Assembly: GCA_030145305.1 (NCBI GenBank)
Contig: JAQYVX010000015.1
Span: 1-36,898, forward strand
DNA: 36,898 nucleotides
DNA from: Halarcobacter sp.
GTDB taxonomy: Bacteria > Campylobacterota > Campylobacteria > Campylobacterales > Arcobacteraceae
Reading direction: 5' to 3'
The translations under genes and the position numbers were made by a program. Positions 9,922 to 17,783 of this stretch are shown here, one piece after another (positions within the stretch are counted from its first letter, which is position 1; every line of letters begins with the position of its first letter). Under the pieces are notes generated by a model. The model saw only the letters and a list, made by a program, of their open reading frames with translations. It was not told the origin of the DNA and ran no database searches.

Positions 9922-11004
9922 TTGAAAATAGGAAAATATGAAATAAAACATCCAATTATCCAAGGTGGAATGGGTGTTGGAATTAGTTGGGATCAATTAT
10001 CTGGAACCGTAAGTAAAGAAGGTGGCTTAGGTGTCATCTCTTCAGTTGGTACAGGTTATTACAAAAACAAAAGTGAAAATGTTAATGTAGTATTAAAAAA
10101 AGATAAACCAAAAGATGTAATGAATTTTTACTCAAGAGAATCTTTTTTTGAAATTGTTGAAAATGCAAGAAAAATTTGTGGAGATGCACCCTTAGCATGT
10201 AATATATTACAAGCGTGTAATGATTATGGAAGAATAGTAAAAGATGCTTGTGAAGCTGGGATAAATATTATAATTACAGGTGCTGGTTTACCTATTAATA
10301 TGCCAAAATTTACAAAAGATTTTCCAGATGTAGCTCTGGTTCCTATTGTATCTTCTGCTCGTGCATTAAAACTTATTTGTAAAAAATGGAAAAAATATGA
10401 CAAAATTCCAGATGCAATAATTGTTGAAGGTCCCTTAAGTGGAGGACATCAAGGTTTTAAATATGATGATTGTTTTAAAGAAGAATCACAATTAGAAAAT
10501 ATTGTAGGACCAGTTATTGAAGAAGCAAAAAATTGGGGAGAAGATATACCTATTATTGCAGCTGGTGGAATTTGGGATAAGAATGATATTGATAAATTTA
10601 TTGCTATGGGTTGTACTGGGGTACAAATGGCAACTAGATTTATTGGTACATATGAATGTGATGCGGATGCAAATTTTAAAAATGTATTATTAAATGCCAA
10701 AGAAGATGATATTAAATTAATGAAATCTCCTGTTGGACTTCCAGCACGTGGGGTTAGAACAAATTTACAATTCTCAATTGAAAATAATACAGCTCCAAAA
10801 GTTCAATGTATATCAAACTGTGTTGCTCCTTGTAATAGAGGAGTAGAAGCAAAAGCAGTAGGCTATTGTATTGCAGATAGATTAGGTGCTGCTTATGAAG
10901 GTGATGTAGATACAGGGCTTTTCTTCACTGGTTCAAATGGTTATAGGTTAAATAAAATCATTTCAGTTCATGAATTAATGGAAAAATTGACAAAAGGAGA
11001 ATAA
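9922..11004 (+). CDS. Nitronate monooxygenase/FabK-like FMN enzyme
   Basis: This 360-residue TIM-barrel flavoprotein belongs to the nitronate monooxygenase (2-nitropropane dioxygenase) family. It begins with KHPIIQGGMGVGIS, has the catalytic-type His in GPLSGGHQGFK (H176), then PIIAAGGIWDK and CTGVQMATRFIGT for phosphate and FMN binding. A Cys-rich segment near the end (CISNCVAPCNRG) is typical of the epsilonproteobacterial subgroup. The start is TTG at 9922, preceded by AAAGG at 9911-9915; no ATG fits the conserved N-terminus. It ends one base before the amidase. The physiological substrate is unknown; FabK-type enoyl-ACP reductase is the alternative, because the folds are the same. Confidence 0.85.
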   Translation: MKIGKYEIKHPIIQGGMGVGISWDQLSGTVSKEGGLGVISSVGTGYYKNKSENVNVVLKKDKPKDVMNFYSRESFFEIVENARKICGDAPLACNILQACNDYGRIVKDACEAGINIIITGAGLPINMPKFTKDFPDVALVPIVSSARALKLICKKWKKYDKIPDAIIVEGPLSGGHQGFKYDDCFKEESQLENIVGPVIEEAKNWGEDIPIIAAGGIWDKNDIDKFIAMGCTGVQMATRFIGTYECDADANFKNVLLNAKEDDIKLMKSPVGLPARGVRTNLQFSIENNTAPKVQCISNCVAPCNRGVEAKAVGYCIADRLGAAYEGDVDTGLFFTGSNGYRLNKIISVHELMEKLTKGE

Positions 11005-11005
11005 A

Positions 11006-12418
11006 ATTTTAAAAAAATTTATTCTTCTATTTTTTATATTCCTATCTCCTAATTTTCTTTCTGCCTCAGAAAATTTAAACCAAAGCTTTAATACTGCTAG
11101 AATGCAGTATTTAAAGGCTGTTTTAAACAATAATCAAGATGTAGAAATCAAAAACCTGAAGATCTTAATCTCTTCTGGAAAAAAACTTAAAAAAGATGTT
11201 TCAAGATATCAAAAAGAATTAAAAAAATATAATGGTTCAATAAATAATATTCATACTAATTCAAAAAAAATAAAACCAATAAAAATAAATACAATAAAAA
11301 ATACTAAAAAGATAAATAGACCTAGAATATCAAAATATGATGTTAACAAATCAAAATATACAATTGATTCAGTCTATTCAAAAGACAATCAAATATTTAT
11401 ACATTTTAAAACAAATATCACAAAAAACTATATAAAATTTTTTGAAAAGAAAACAAAAAGTGGAAACCAAGATATCTATGATATAAAAGGCAGCTTCAAA
11501 GATGCCCAGCCTACTAAACTTAGAATAAAAGGTGTAAAACAAATTGTTATAAAACAAGAGAAACAAAATACACTTAGAATACTTTTTGAAGATAGAATAA
11601 ATTTAAAAACTGTTTATAATGTAAATAAAAAACTACTTACTTTGACAGTTTTAAATATTGACAAAAAAAATATTTCAGCCACAAAAACAAAAAATTCAAA
11701 ATCTCCAAGAATAAGTCAAAAAATAAGAAAAATTGGAGAAAATAGAGTTGTTGTTTTAGATGCAGGACATGGAGGGAAAGATCCAGGAGCAATTGGTTCT
11801 AAAAAGAAGTATGAAAAAACTTCAGTATTAGCAGTAACAAGATATTTAAGTTCAATATTAAAACAAAGAGGTTATAAAGTATATCTTACTAGATCAAAAG
11901 ACAACTATATAAAAGTTCATAATAGAACAGTTTTGGCTAATAAGAAAAAAGCTGATATATTTTTATCTATTCATGCAAATGCCGCCCATAAAAGTAAAGT
12001 AAAACAAGCTAGAGGAATCGAGACTTTTTTCTTAAGTCCAGCTAGAAGTGAAAGAGCAAAAAGAGTTGCTGCAAAAGAAAATAAATCTGATGTTAGAAAA
12101 ATGAGTGGAGCAACAAAACAAGTATTTCTAGAATCTCTTAATAGACCAAGAATTACAGCTTCTCATAAACTTTCAATTGACATTCAAAAAAACATGCTCT
12201 ACAGTGTTAGAAAGCAACATAAAGATGTTGTAGATGGGGGAGTTAGAGAAGGACCATTTTGGGTATTGGTTGGAGCACAAATGCCTTCTGTTCTTATAGA
12301 AATTGGTTATATTACTCATCCTAAAGAAGGAAAAAGACTTTTTGAAAAAAACTATCAAAAGAACTTAGCCTTAGGAATTGCTAATGGGATTGATTCTTAT
12401 TTTGCAAAAAATCCTTAA
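11006..12418 (+). CDS. amiA: N-acetylmuramoyl-L-alanine amidase (probable ATT start)
   Basis: A periplasmic zinc amidase that cleaves the bond between MurNAc and the peptide stem during cell separation. The Amidase_3 domain is C-terminal: VVVLDAGHGGKDPGA (first Zn His), the KKYEKTSVLAV Glu, IFLSIHANAA (Zn His) and VLIEIGYITHP (catalytic Glu). The central part looks like an AMIN-type cell-wall targeting region. The first ATG (11102) has no ribosome binding site and would remove the signal peptide. Reading upstream in frame from 11006 gives LKKFILLFFIFLSPNFLSAS, a good signal peptide, and AAGGAGA (10994-11000) is correctly spaced for an ATT start at 11006. That gives 470 residues. An ATT start or a base error in the AT run are both possible. 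Confidence 0.87.
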   Translation: MLKKFILLFFIFLSPNFLSASENLNQSFNTARMQYLKAVLNNNQDVEIKNLKILISSGKKLKKDVSRYQKELKKYNGSINNIHTNSKKIKPIKINTIKNTKKINRPRISKYDVNKSKYTIDSVYSKDNQIFIHFKTNITKNYIKFFEKKTKSGNQDIYDIKGSFKDAQPTKLRIKGVKQIVIKQEKQNTLRILFEDRINLKTVYNVNKKLLTLTVLNIDKKNISATKTKNSKSPRISQKIRKIGENRVVVLDAGHGGKDPGAIGSKKKYEKTSVLAVTRYLSSILKQRGYKVYLTRSKDNYIKVHNRTVLANKKKADIFLSIHANAAHKSKVKQARGIETFFLSPARSERAKRVAAKENKSDVRKMSGATKQVFLESLNRPRITASHKLSIDIQKNMLYSVRKQHKDVVDGGVREGPFWVLVGAQMPSVLIEIGYITHPKEGKRLFEKNYQKNLALGIANGIDSYFAKNP

Positions 12419-12824
12419 TGTCACTTGCCAAAGTTTTTTGTTTCTTTTTTATATTTGGGAGTTCATTTATATCAAAAAATTTAACTTTTGAATTTTCCCA
12501 AGATAAATATCTCTCAATAAGTTTATCTTCAATAAAATATTCATCCAAAGTATTAATTTTCTTGGCATTAACAATCCAAATACCTATATCTTTTTCTTCA
12601 TTTTCTTGGAAAAAGTATTCTTCAAAAAGATAGGTTTCAATACTTATTCCACACTCTTCTTTAAACTCTCGTTTTGCACACTCTTTAGGGCTTTCATTTC
12701 CACTTATAACACCTTTTAGGCAACCCCACCTATCTAAACTTTTTACAGATTTACAAAGTAAAACTTTTGTCGATTTCTTTTCTACTTTATAAAGTAGAAT
12801 CCCATATGCTTTTTCTTTTCCCAT
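12381..12824 (-). CDS. Nudix hydrolase
   Basis: A 147-residue cytosolic hydrolase of nucleoside diphosphate-linked compounds. The Nudix box is complete and correctly spaced: GVISGNE, seven residues, then REFKEECGI (G-x5-E-x7-RExxEExGx). N-terminal KAYGILLYKV is the usual first strand. The substrate cannot be read from the sequence. The start overlaps the stop of the LptF/LptG-type gene by one base (TAATG), so it is the last gene of the rplY-pth-permease operon. Its 3' end overlaps the amidase gene tail to tail by 38 bases, and no terminator is visible between them. Confidence 0.88.
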   Translation of the reverse strand: MGKEKAYGILLYKVEKKSTKVLLCKSVKSLDRWGCLKGVISGNESPKECAKREFKEECGISIETYLFEEYFFQENEEKDIGIWIVNAKKINTLDEYFIEDKLIERYLSWENSKVKFFDINELPNIKKKQKTLASDIKDFLQNKNQSH

Positions 12825-13891
12825 TATATTTTATTCTTCTTTCTGTAAATAAAAATTGAAATTGAATACCAAAGAAACATTGGCAAAAGTAAAGAAATTT
12901 CAGGAGAGATCACTCCATTATTTGAAAATTTATGAAGCATAAAAAATATTCCCCAGATTACAAGTGTTCCAAAAATTGAAAAAGATGTAAAAGAACCTAT
13001 ATTAAAAAATCTTCTATTATAGGAAGTATACGTATATATCAACATAATTAAAGGTAAAACAAAAAATGGAACTACAAGTTCATAATAAATAGCTGCTCTT
13101 ATTTTATCTGTATTTACATCTTGTTTTGATAATAAATCCAAAGCAGAAATTGCATCAAGTATAGAAAAAGTTGATTTTTCATCATAAACATTATCAAGTA
13201 TTTTTGGCTTAAAACCTTCTAAGGTATTTAGAAACTTCTCATGCCTTACTTCTAATTTTGAGTCTTTGAAATTTAGTTTTGAAGGTTTTTTAATTATCTT
13301 CGCATCAACAATATACCATTTATCATTTTGAAAATAAGCTTTTTTTGCAATAATTGTTTCAACTACATCTTCATCTTTTATTTTATAAATATGAATATCT
13401 TCTGCTCGTTTTTCCAAAGGTAATAACTTTTTAAAATAGATAAAATTATCATCATATTTTAAAAAAATATCTGACTTTGTATTTGTAAAATAGTTTCCTT
13501 CTAAAATCTTTTTCTTTTGCTCGTAAGAATAAGCTAATGGAGTCATTTGAATAAAAACAAGGATGACTAATAATACTAAAGAGACTAAAATTATAGGGGA
13601 ATATATATTAAACTTTTTTGCACCTAAAGAGGTAAAAGCAACAAGTTCATTATTTCTTACAAAAACAACCAATGTTAAAATCCATCCAAAAACTAAGGAT
13701 AAAGGCAATGTAAGAGTTAGGGTAAAAAAACTATTATACATAAGATATAATAATTGCAAGTTCGCAGAATTAGGTAAGTTTTTAGAATTTTGTAAAAAAT
13801 CCATTCCCACGAAAAATAGTTGTAGTGAGATTAAAACAATAATAAAATGTAATAAATATTTTTCTAAAATATATTTGGTTAATATGCTCAT
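12824..13891 (-). CDS. LptF/LptG-family lipopolysaccharide export permease
   Basis: A 355-residue inner-membrane protein of the YjgP/YjgQ family. LptF and LptG form the membrane part of the LptB2FG transporter that extracts lipopolysaccharide from the inner membrane. Three hydrophobic helices near the N-terminus (about 12-32, 53-75, 97-118), a central soluble region of beta-rich character (about 125-265, the periplasmic jellyroll position) and three C-terminal helices (about 272-290, 300-320, 328-348) match the family. The ATG follows the pth stop directly (TAAATG), and the gene overlaps the Nudix gene by one base. I recall the same order after rplY-pth in Campylobacter. Whether it is the F or the G subunit I cannot decide. 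Confidence 0.85.
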   Translation of the reverse strand: MSILTKYILEKYLLHFIIVLISLQLFFVGMDFLQNSKNLPNSANLQLLYLMYNSFFTLTLTLPLSLVFGWILTLVVFVRNNELVAFTSLGAKKFNIYSPIILVSLVLLVILVFIQMTPLAYSYEQKKKILEGNYFTNTKSDIFLKYDDNFIYFKKLLPLEKRAEDIHIYKIKDEDVVETIIAKKAYFQNDKWYIVDAKIIKKPSKLNFKDSKLEVRHEKFLNTLEGFKPKILDNVYDEKSTFSILDAISALDLLSKQDVNTDKIRAAIYYELVVPFFVLPLIMLIYTYTSYNRRFFNIGSFTSFSIFGTLVIWGIFFMLHKFSNNGVISPEISLLLPMFLWYSISIFIYRKKNKI

Positions 13892-14461
13892 TTATTTCAA
13901 TGTAAATTTTGATTTTACTTCAACAATATCAGAAGTCGTTTTAATAGCTTCAATTGCTTTGATAGTATGTGAGATTATACCTTCTAATTTATTTAATTCT
14001 TCTTTTGAAAAATTAGATAACACATAATTTGCAACATCAGACTTAACAGTAGGTTTCCCTATGCCAATTCTAACTCTAATATACTCTTTTCCTAAATGTG
14101 AATCAATGGAACGTAGACCATTATGTCCTCCATGTCCTCCACCGATTTTAAACTTTACAGTTCCAAAAGGTAAATCTAAATCATCATGAATTACAATAAT
14201 ATTTTCCATATCAAGTTTATAGTATTCTTTGATAGCTTGTACTGCTTCACCTGAATTATTCATATATGTATTTGGTTTAACAAGTAGATTGTAACCTGAT
14301 TTTAAAACATTAGCTTTGAAGTTCGCTTTATTTATATTTGAAGTGTTTATATTTAAAGATGCAAGATTTTTAGTAATTTCATCAATTACTAAAAATCCTA
14401 CGTTATGTCTATTTAATTGGTATTTATCACCAATATTTCCAAGACCTACTATTAAGTGCAT
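13892..14461 (-). CDS. pth: Peptidyl-tRNA hydrolase
   Basis: Pth releases tRNA from peptidyl-tRNA that drops off the ribosome; it is essential and cytosolic. The 189 residues contain all the key residues in the usual places: GLGN (N9), RHNVGF (catalytic H19), NTYMNNSG (N68), IHDDLDLPFG (D93) and GGGHGGHNGLRSI. Length is normal. It starts 9 bases after rplY and abuts the permease gene, so it is part of one short operon. Confidence 0.96.
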   Translation of the reverse strand: MHLIVGLGNIGDKYQLNRHNVGFLVIDEITKNLASLNINTSNINKANFKANVLKSGYNLLVKPNTYMNNSGEAVQAIKEYYKLDMENIIVIHDDLDLPFGTVKFKIGGGHGGHNGLRSIDSHLGKEYIRVRIGIGKPTVKSDVANYVLSNFSKEELNKLEGIISHTIKAIEAIKTTSDIVEVKSKFTLK

Positions 14462-14470
14462 ACTAAAAAA

Positions 14471-15007
14471 TTACTTAGCTTTAATAACACCTAAAATAGG
14501 AACTCTTGGATCTAAATAACATACAACACCTTCTGGCATTGTTAAATCTCTAACTAATACAGAGTGTCCAACATCTAGTTTTGCAACTTGAATTGTAAAT
14601 GATTCTGGTAAATCTTCAATAGTACATTTAACAGGAATTCTTTTTTTATGGAAAACAAAAAGACCTTTGTTTTTAACACCTACAGGAGAACCTTCTGATA
14701 ATACTGGAACTTTATAAGCAGTTTTAACACCAGGTTGTGCAACCATTAAATCAACATGTAATAAATCTGAAGTTATAGGACATTTTTGATATTCTTGAAC
14801 TACTACTTTACAAGTATTCTCACCAACTTTTACATTAAATGCAATTGTTTCTTTATTTTTTAAATATTTAATGAAATCATTTCTTTTGAACGCTGCACTA
14901 ATATTTTCTAAACCTTTTCCATAGATGTTTGCAATTAAGAAACCATCTCTTCTTAAAGTTTTTGTTGCTTGTTTTGTCATACTATCTCTAACGATACCCT
15001 CTAACAT
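14471..15007 (-). CDS. rplY: 50S ribosomal protein L25 (CTC form)
   Basis: L25 binds 5S rRNA. At 178 residues this is the longer CTC/TL5 form, with an N-terminal 5S-binding domain (about 1-95; [36 protein letters not shown]) and a C-terminal beta domain ([32 protein letters not shown]). A TCCTT block at 15013-15017 is an AAGGA ribosome binding site on this strand. It leads the rplY-pth-permease-Nudix operon from its own promoter. Confidence 0.95.
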   Translation of the reverse strand: MLEGIVRDSMTKQATKTLRRDGFLIANIYGKGLENISAAFKRNDFIKYLKNKETIAFNVKVGENTCKVVVQEYQKCPITSDLLHVDLMVAQPGVKTAYKVPVLSEGSPVGVKNKGLFVFHKKRIPVKCTIEDLPESFTIQVAKLDVGHSVLVRDLTMPEGVVCYLDPRVPILGVIKAK

Positions 15008-15037
15008 AACTATCCTTTTAATTTTAATTTGAGCGCG

Positions 15038-15043
15038 ATTATA
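15038..15043 (-). promoter_or_regulatory. Promoter -10 of the rplY operon
   Basis: On the minus strand the sequence reads TTATATATAATCGCGCTC, giving a perfect TATAAT followed by a short GC-rich block at the expected start site, about 30 bases before the rplY ATG. No clear -35 is seen, as is usual in this phylum. Confidence 0.7.
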
Positions 15044-15083
15044 TATAAAATTTGTTAAAAGTTAGTTTAATAAAGATGTAAGT

Positions 15084-15455
15084 TTACTTTTTCTTTATGT
15101 TTTTTATATAAAAATATAAAGATTTTAATTCATCGTCAGTTAAAAAGTATGTAGGCATGATTCTTGATTCAGTTTTATCTGATGTCATTTTGTCTAAAAA
15201 AACTTCAAAAGATACTTTGTTTATTGCAGGAGCTATAATTTCTTTTTCTACTAGTTTTTTTGTCTTTTTATCTTTTTTTTTATATTTTGCAATTATTACA
15301 CTTTTATCGCCATTTTTATGACATAAAACACATCCAACTCCTCGCGGATTTGCGTAAAGCATCGCACCATATTCAAATTTTGTAATAAATGAATTGTCTA
15401 TGATTTGAGAGAATAAATAAGTTGAGAAAAAACTTATAAAAAAAATAGCTTTCAA
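15084..15455 (-). CDS. Small periplasmic c-type cytochrome
   Basis: A secreted monohaem protein. One CxxCH haem motif (VGCVLCHKNG) lies near the mature N-terminus, and a candidate axial Met falls in SRIMPTYFLTDDELKSLY, the usual C-terminal cytochrome c pattern. Between them is a Lys-rich loop. I choose a TTG start at 15455, because AAAAAGG (minus strand, from 15468 down to 15462) is six bases upstream and translation then begins with a clean signal peptide (KAIFFISFFSTYLFSQ). The longer reading from ATG at 15479 adds eight polar residues and has no ribosome binding site. The mature protein is about 105 residues. The electron partner is unknown. Confidence 0.8.
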   Translation of the reverse strand: MKAIFFISFFSTYLFSQIIDNSFITKFEYGAMLYANPRGVGCVLCHKNGDKSVIIAKYKKKDKKTKKLVEKEIIAPAINKVSFEVFLDKMTSDKTESRIMPTYFLTDDELKSLYFYIKNIKKK

Positions 15456-15495
15456 TATATGCCTTTTTGTGTAATCCATTATTAAAAAGATTTTA

Positions 15496-15516
15496 GGTAT
15501 TATATCAAGCTAAAAT
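15496..15516. promoter_or_regulatory. Divergent promoter region, cytochrome gene/folD
   Basis: On the minus strand TTGATATAATACC (15508 to 15496) supplies an extended -10 (TGATATAAT) for the cytochrome gene. On the plus strand TATTAT (15498-15503) overlaps it, and GCTAAAAT ends at 15516, about 25 bases before folD. Which of these drives folD is not certain. Confidence 0.55.
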
Positions 15517-15541
15517 TAAATATATATGAGGCTATAAAGCA

Positions 15542-16402
15542 ATGACAATTCTTGATGGAAAAGCACTATCTAATAAAATTAAAGAAGAAGTAAAAGTAGA
15601 AGTTGAAGAACTTCAAAAAACAAAGCATATCACGCCAGGATTAGCAGTTATTTTAGTAGGAAATGACCCAGCTAGTTCAACATATGTAGGAATGAAAGCT
15701 AAGTCATGTAAAAATGCAGGTATTTATTCAGTAGTTCATGAAATGCCCGATACAATCACGCAAGATGAGATTTTGGATATTATTGACAGAATGAATGAAA
15801 ATCCAAGTTTAGATGGAATTTTAGTTCAATTACCACTTCCTCCTCAAGTTGATACAACAACTATTTTAGAAGCAATTGATCCTAGAAAAGATGTAGATGG
15901 TTTTCATCCTTATAATGTAGGAAGAATGGTATCTAATTTAGATGCATTTTTACCAGCAACTCCATTTGGTGTTATGAAACTACTTGAAGAATATAAAATT
16001 GATGTTTTAGGAAAAAATGTTTGTATTATTGGATCTTCTGATATTGTAGGTAAACCAATGGCTGCTTTGATGATAAATGCAAAAGCTACAGTTGAAATTT
16101 GTAACTCAAAAACAAAAGATTTAAAAGCACATACATTAAATGCAGATATTTTAATTGTAGCTGCTGGACGTGTTAATCTAATTACTCCTGATATGGTAAA
16201 AGATGGCGCTATTATTATTGATGTAGGAATTAATAGACTAGAAACTGGAAAACTTGTTGGAGATGTAAATTATGAAGAATGTAAAGATAAATGTTCATAT
16301 ATAACTCCGGTTCCAGGTGGTGTTGGACCAATGACTATTGCAATGTTATTGAAAAATACAGTTAAAGCTGCAAAACTAAGAGAGAAAAGAGAAAAAAAAT
16401 AG
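15542..16402 (+). CDS. folD: Methylenetetrahydrofolate dehydrogenase/cyclohydrolase
   Basis: FolD interconverts methylene-, methenyl- and formyl-tetrahydrofolate in one-carbon metabolism. The 286 residues show SSTYVGMKAKSC with the catalytic Lys, LVQLPLPPQVD, DGFHP, the Rossmann segment GSSDIVGKPMAALM and the closing PVPGGVGPMTIAML. In many bacteria the nucleotide-site segment reads GRSxxVGKP; here it is GSSDIVGKP. The stop is immediately followed by the lepB ATG. The product pairs functionally with glyA, which supplies methylene-THF. Confidence 0.97.
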   Translation: MTILDGKALSNKIKEEVKVEVEELQKTKHITPGLAVILVGNDPASSTYVGMKAKSCKNAGIYSVVHEMPDTITQDEILDIIDRMNENPSLDGILVQLPLPPQVDTTTILEAIDPRKDVDGFHPYNVGRMVSNLDAFLPATPFGVMKLLEEYKIDVLGKNVCIIGSSDIVGKPMAALMINAKATVEICNSKTKDLKAHTLNADILIVAAGRVNLITPDMVKDGAIIIDVGINRLETGKLVGDVNYEECKDKCSYITPVPGGVGPMTIAMLLKNTVKAAKLREKREKK

Positions 16403-17188
16403 ATGTTTGGAAAAATTTATCGATGGTCTAGTTCTTGGACTGGAACAATAGTAATTGTTCTTACAATTATATTTTTTGTAGCACAAGCTTTTGTAATACC
16501 AAGTGGAAGTATGAAAAATACACTTTTAATTGGAGACATGTTATTTGTAAAGAAATTCTCTTATGGTATTCCAACTCCTAGAATTCCTTGGCTTGAAGTA
16601 AAAATCTTACCAGATTTTAATGATAATGGACATTTAATAGAAGGTCCTAAGCCTGAACGTGGTGATATTGTAGTATTTAGATATCCAAAAAATGATGATA
16701 TTCATTATGTAAAAAGATGTGTTGCTGTTGGTGGTGATATTATTGCTTTAAAAGACAAACACTTATTACTTCATCCCAAAGAAGGAAATGAATACGTTAA
16801 AAGCAATTATCCAGAAGATAGAATTGTTGAAGCGGACGGGAAATATTTTGTAGTTGATCCATATAAAATTGATCACCCAGGTATTCATAACGATCCAAAT
16901 GTTACAAGAGATGGCTCTCAACCATATCAATTATTTGATATGTTACCAATTCAAATACCTGAGGGTGAATTTTTTATGATGGGTGACAATAGAGATCACT
17001 CAAATGATTCAAGATTTTGGGGAACAGTTCCATACAAATTTGTAGTTGGAAAACCTTGGTTCGTATACTTTTCATGGGATAAAAACAAAGTAATTAGATG
17101 GGATAGAGTATTTAGTACAGTTGAAACTATAGAAAATAATATGATAGGCAAAGACGTAGAAATAAAACATGAAGAAGGAATTTATTAA
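16403..17188 (+). CDS. lepB: Signal peptidase I
   Basis: LepB removes signal peptides from exported proteins at the outer face of the inner membrane. One membrane helix (about 11-31, TGTIVIVLTIIFFVAQAFVI) is followed by the catalytic Ser36 in PSGSMKNTLLIGD, the general-base Lys104 in HYVKRCVAVGGD, and MGDNRDHSNDSRFWG (box E). At 261 residues it is of ordinary length and has a single N-terminal anchor. It abuts folD and overlaps rpiB by one base (TAATG). Confidence 0.96.
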   Translation: MFGKIYRWSSSWTGTIVIVLTIIFFVAQAFVIPSGSMKNTLLIGDMLFVKKFSYGIPTPRIPWLEVKILPDFNDNGHLIEGPKPERGDIVVFRYPKNDDIHYVKRCVAVGGDIIALKDKHLLLHPKEGNEYVKSNYPEDRIVEADGKYFVVDPYKIDHPGIHNDPNVTRDGSQPYQLFDMLPIQIPEGEFFMMGDNRDHSNDSRFWGTVPYKFVVGKPWFVYFSWDKNKVIRWDRVFSTVETIENNMIGKDVEIKHEEGIY

Positions 17189-17634
17189 TGAAATATTATA
17201 TAGCAGCAGATCACGCAGGAATTGATATAAAAGCTTATGTAAAAGAATTATTTGAAGCAAGAGGTCATGAAGTTATTGATTTAGGACCTTATAATAAAGA
17301 TAGAGTAGATTATCCAGATTTTGCTGCAAAAGTTTGTCAAGAAGTTCTAGCGAATCCAGAAAGCAAAGGTATTTTAATTTGTGGTTCAGGAATTGGAATG
17401 AGTATGTCTGCAAATAAATTTGATGGGATTAGAGCTGCACTTTGTCATAATGAATATAGTGCAAAAATGGCTAGAGAACACAACGATGCTAATGTAATTT
17501 GCTTAGGAGAAAGAGTTTCAGGATATGGAATAGTTGAAGCTATAGTTGAAGCATGGGATAAAGCCTCTTTTGAAGGTGGAAGACATGAAGGAAGAGTAGA
17601 AAAGATTAATAATCTTGGAAGCTGCCGAGTATAA
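17188..17634 (+). CDS. rpiB: Ribose 5-phosphate isomerase B
   Basis: RpiB interconverts ribose 5-phosphate and ribulose 5-phosphate in the pentose phosphate pathway. The 148-residue protein has AADHAGIDIK at the N-terminus (D8, H9), the catalytic Cys65 in ILICGSGIGMSMSANK, and H98 in REHNDANVICLG. The start codon overlaps the lepB stop (TAATG). The stop is two bases before a short TTG-initiated ORF in the same operon. Confidence 0.95.
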   Translation: MKYYIAADHAGIDIKAYVKELFEARGHEVIDLGPYNKDRVDYPDFAAKVCQEVLANPESKGILICGSGIGMSMSANKFDGIRAALCHNEYSAKMAREHNDANVICLGERVSGYGIVEAIVEAWDKASFEGGRHEGRVEKINNLGSCRV

Positions 17635-17636
17635 TT

Positions 17637-17783
17637 TTGAGAGAACCATGGGTAGCTTATGTTGTTGTAGGCTTAGTTACTTTCTTTATGCTACTTGGAA
17701 AAAAAATGATATTTTTTTCAGATGATAAGAATAAAAATGAAAATGAAAAAAAAGAGACTAAGAAAGATGGGAAATCAAAATGA
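17637..17783 (+). CDS. 48-residue single-pass membrane protein
   Basis: A short ORF starting with TTG two bases after rpiB. It reads REPWVAYVVVGLVTFFMLL, a membrane helix (about 5-20), then a highly charged Lys/Asn/Glu-rich tail ending KDGKSK. Its stop overlaps the start of the next gene by four bases (ATGA at 17780-17783), which supports real translation and coupling to the HD-domain gene. The region would otherwise be an unusual 145-base hole inside a tight operon. The ribosome binding site is weak. No function can be assigned. Confidence 0.6.
   Translation: MREPWVAYVVVGLVTFFMLLGKKMIFFSDDKNKNENEKKETKKDGKSK

Noticed and set aside
12418-12633. 71-codon plus-strand open frame after the amidase
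   Set aside because: Antisense to the Nudix gene, whose Nudix box is intact; no independent signals.
13563-14027. 154-codon plus-strand open frame
   Set aside because: It lies antisense to the LptG-type permease and pth, both with strong family matches. Its translation has no recognisable domain and no ribosome binding site.
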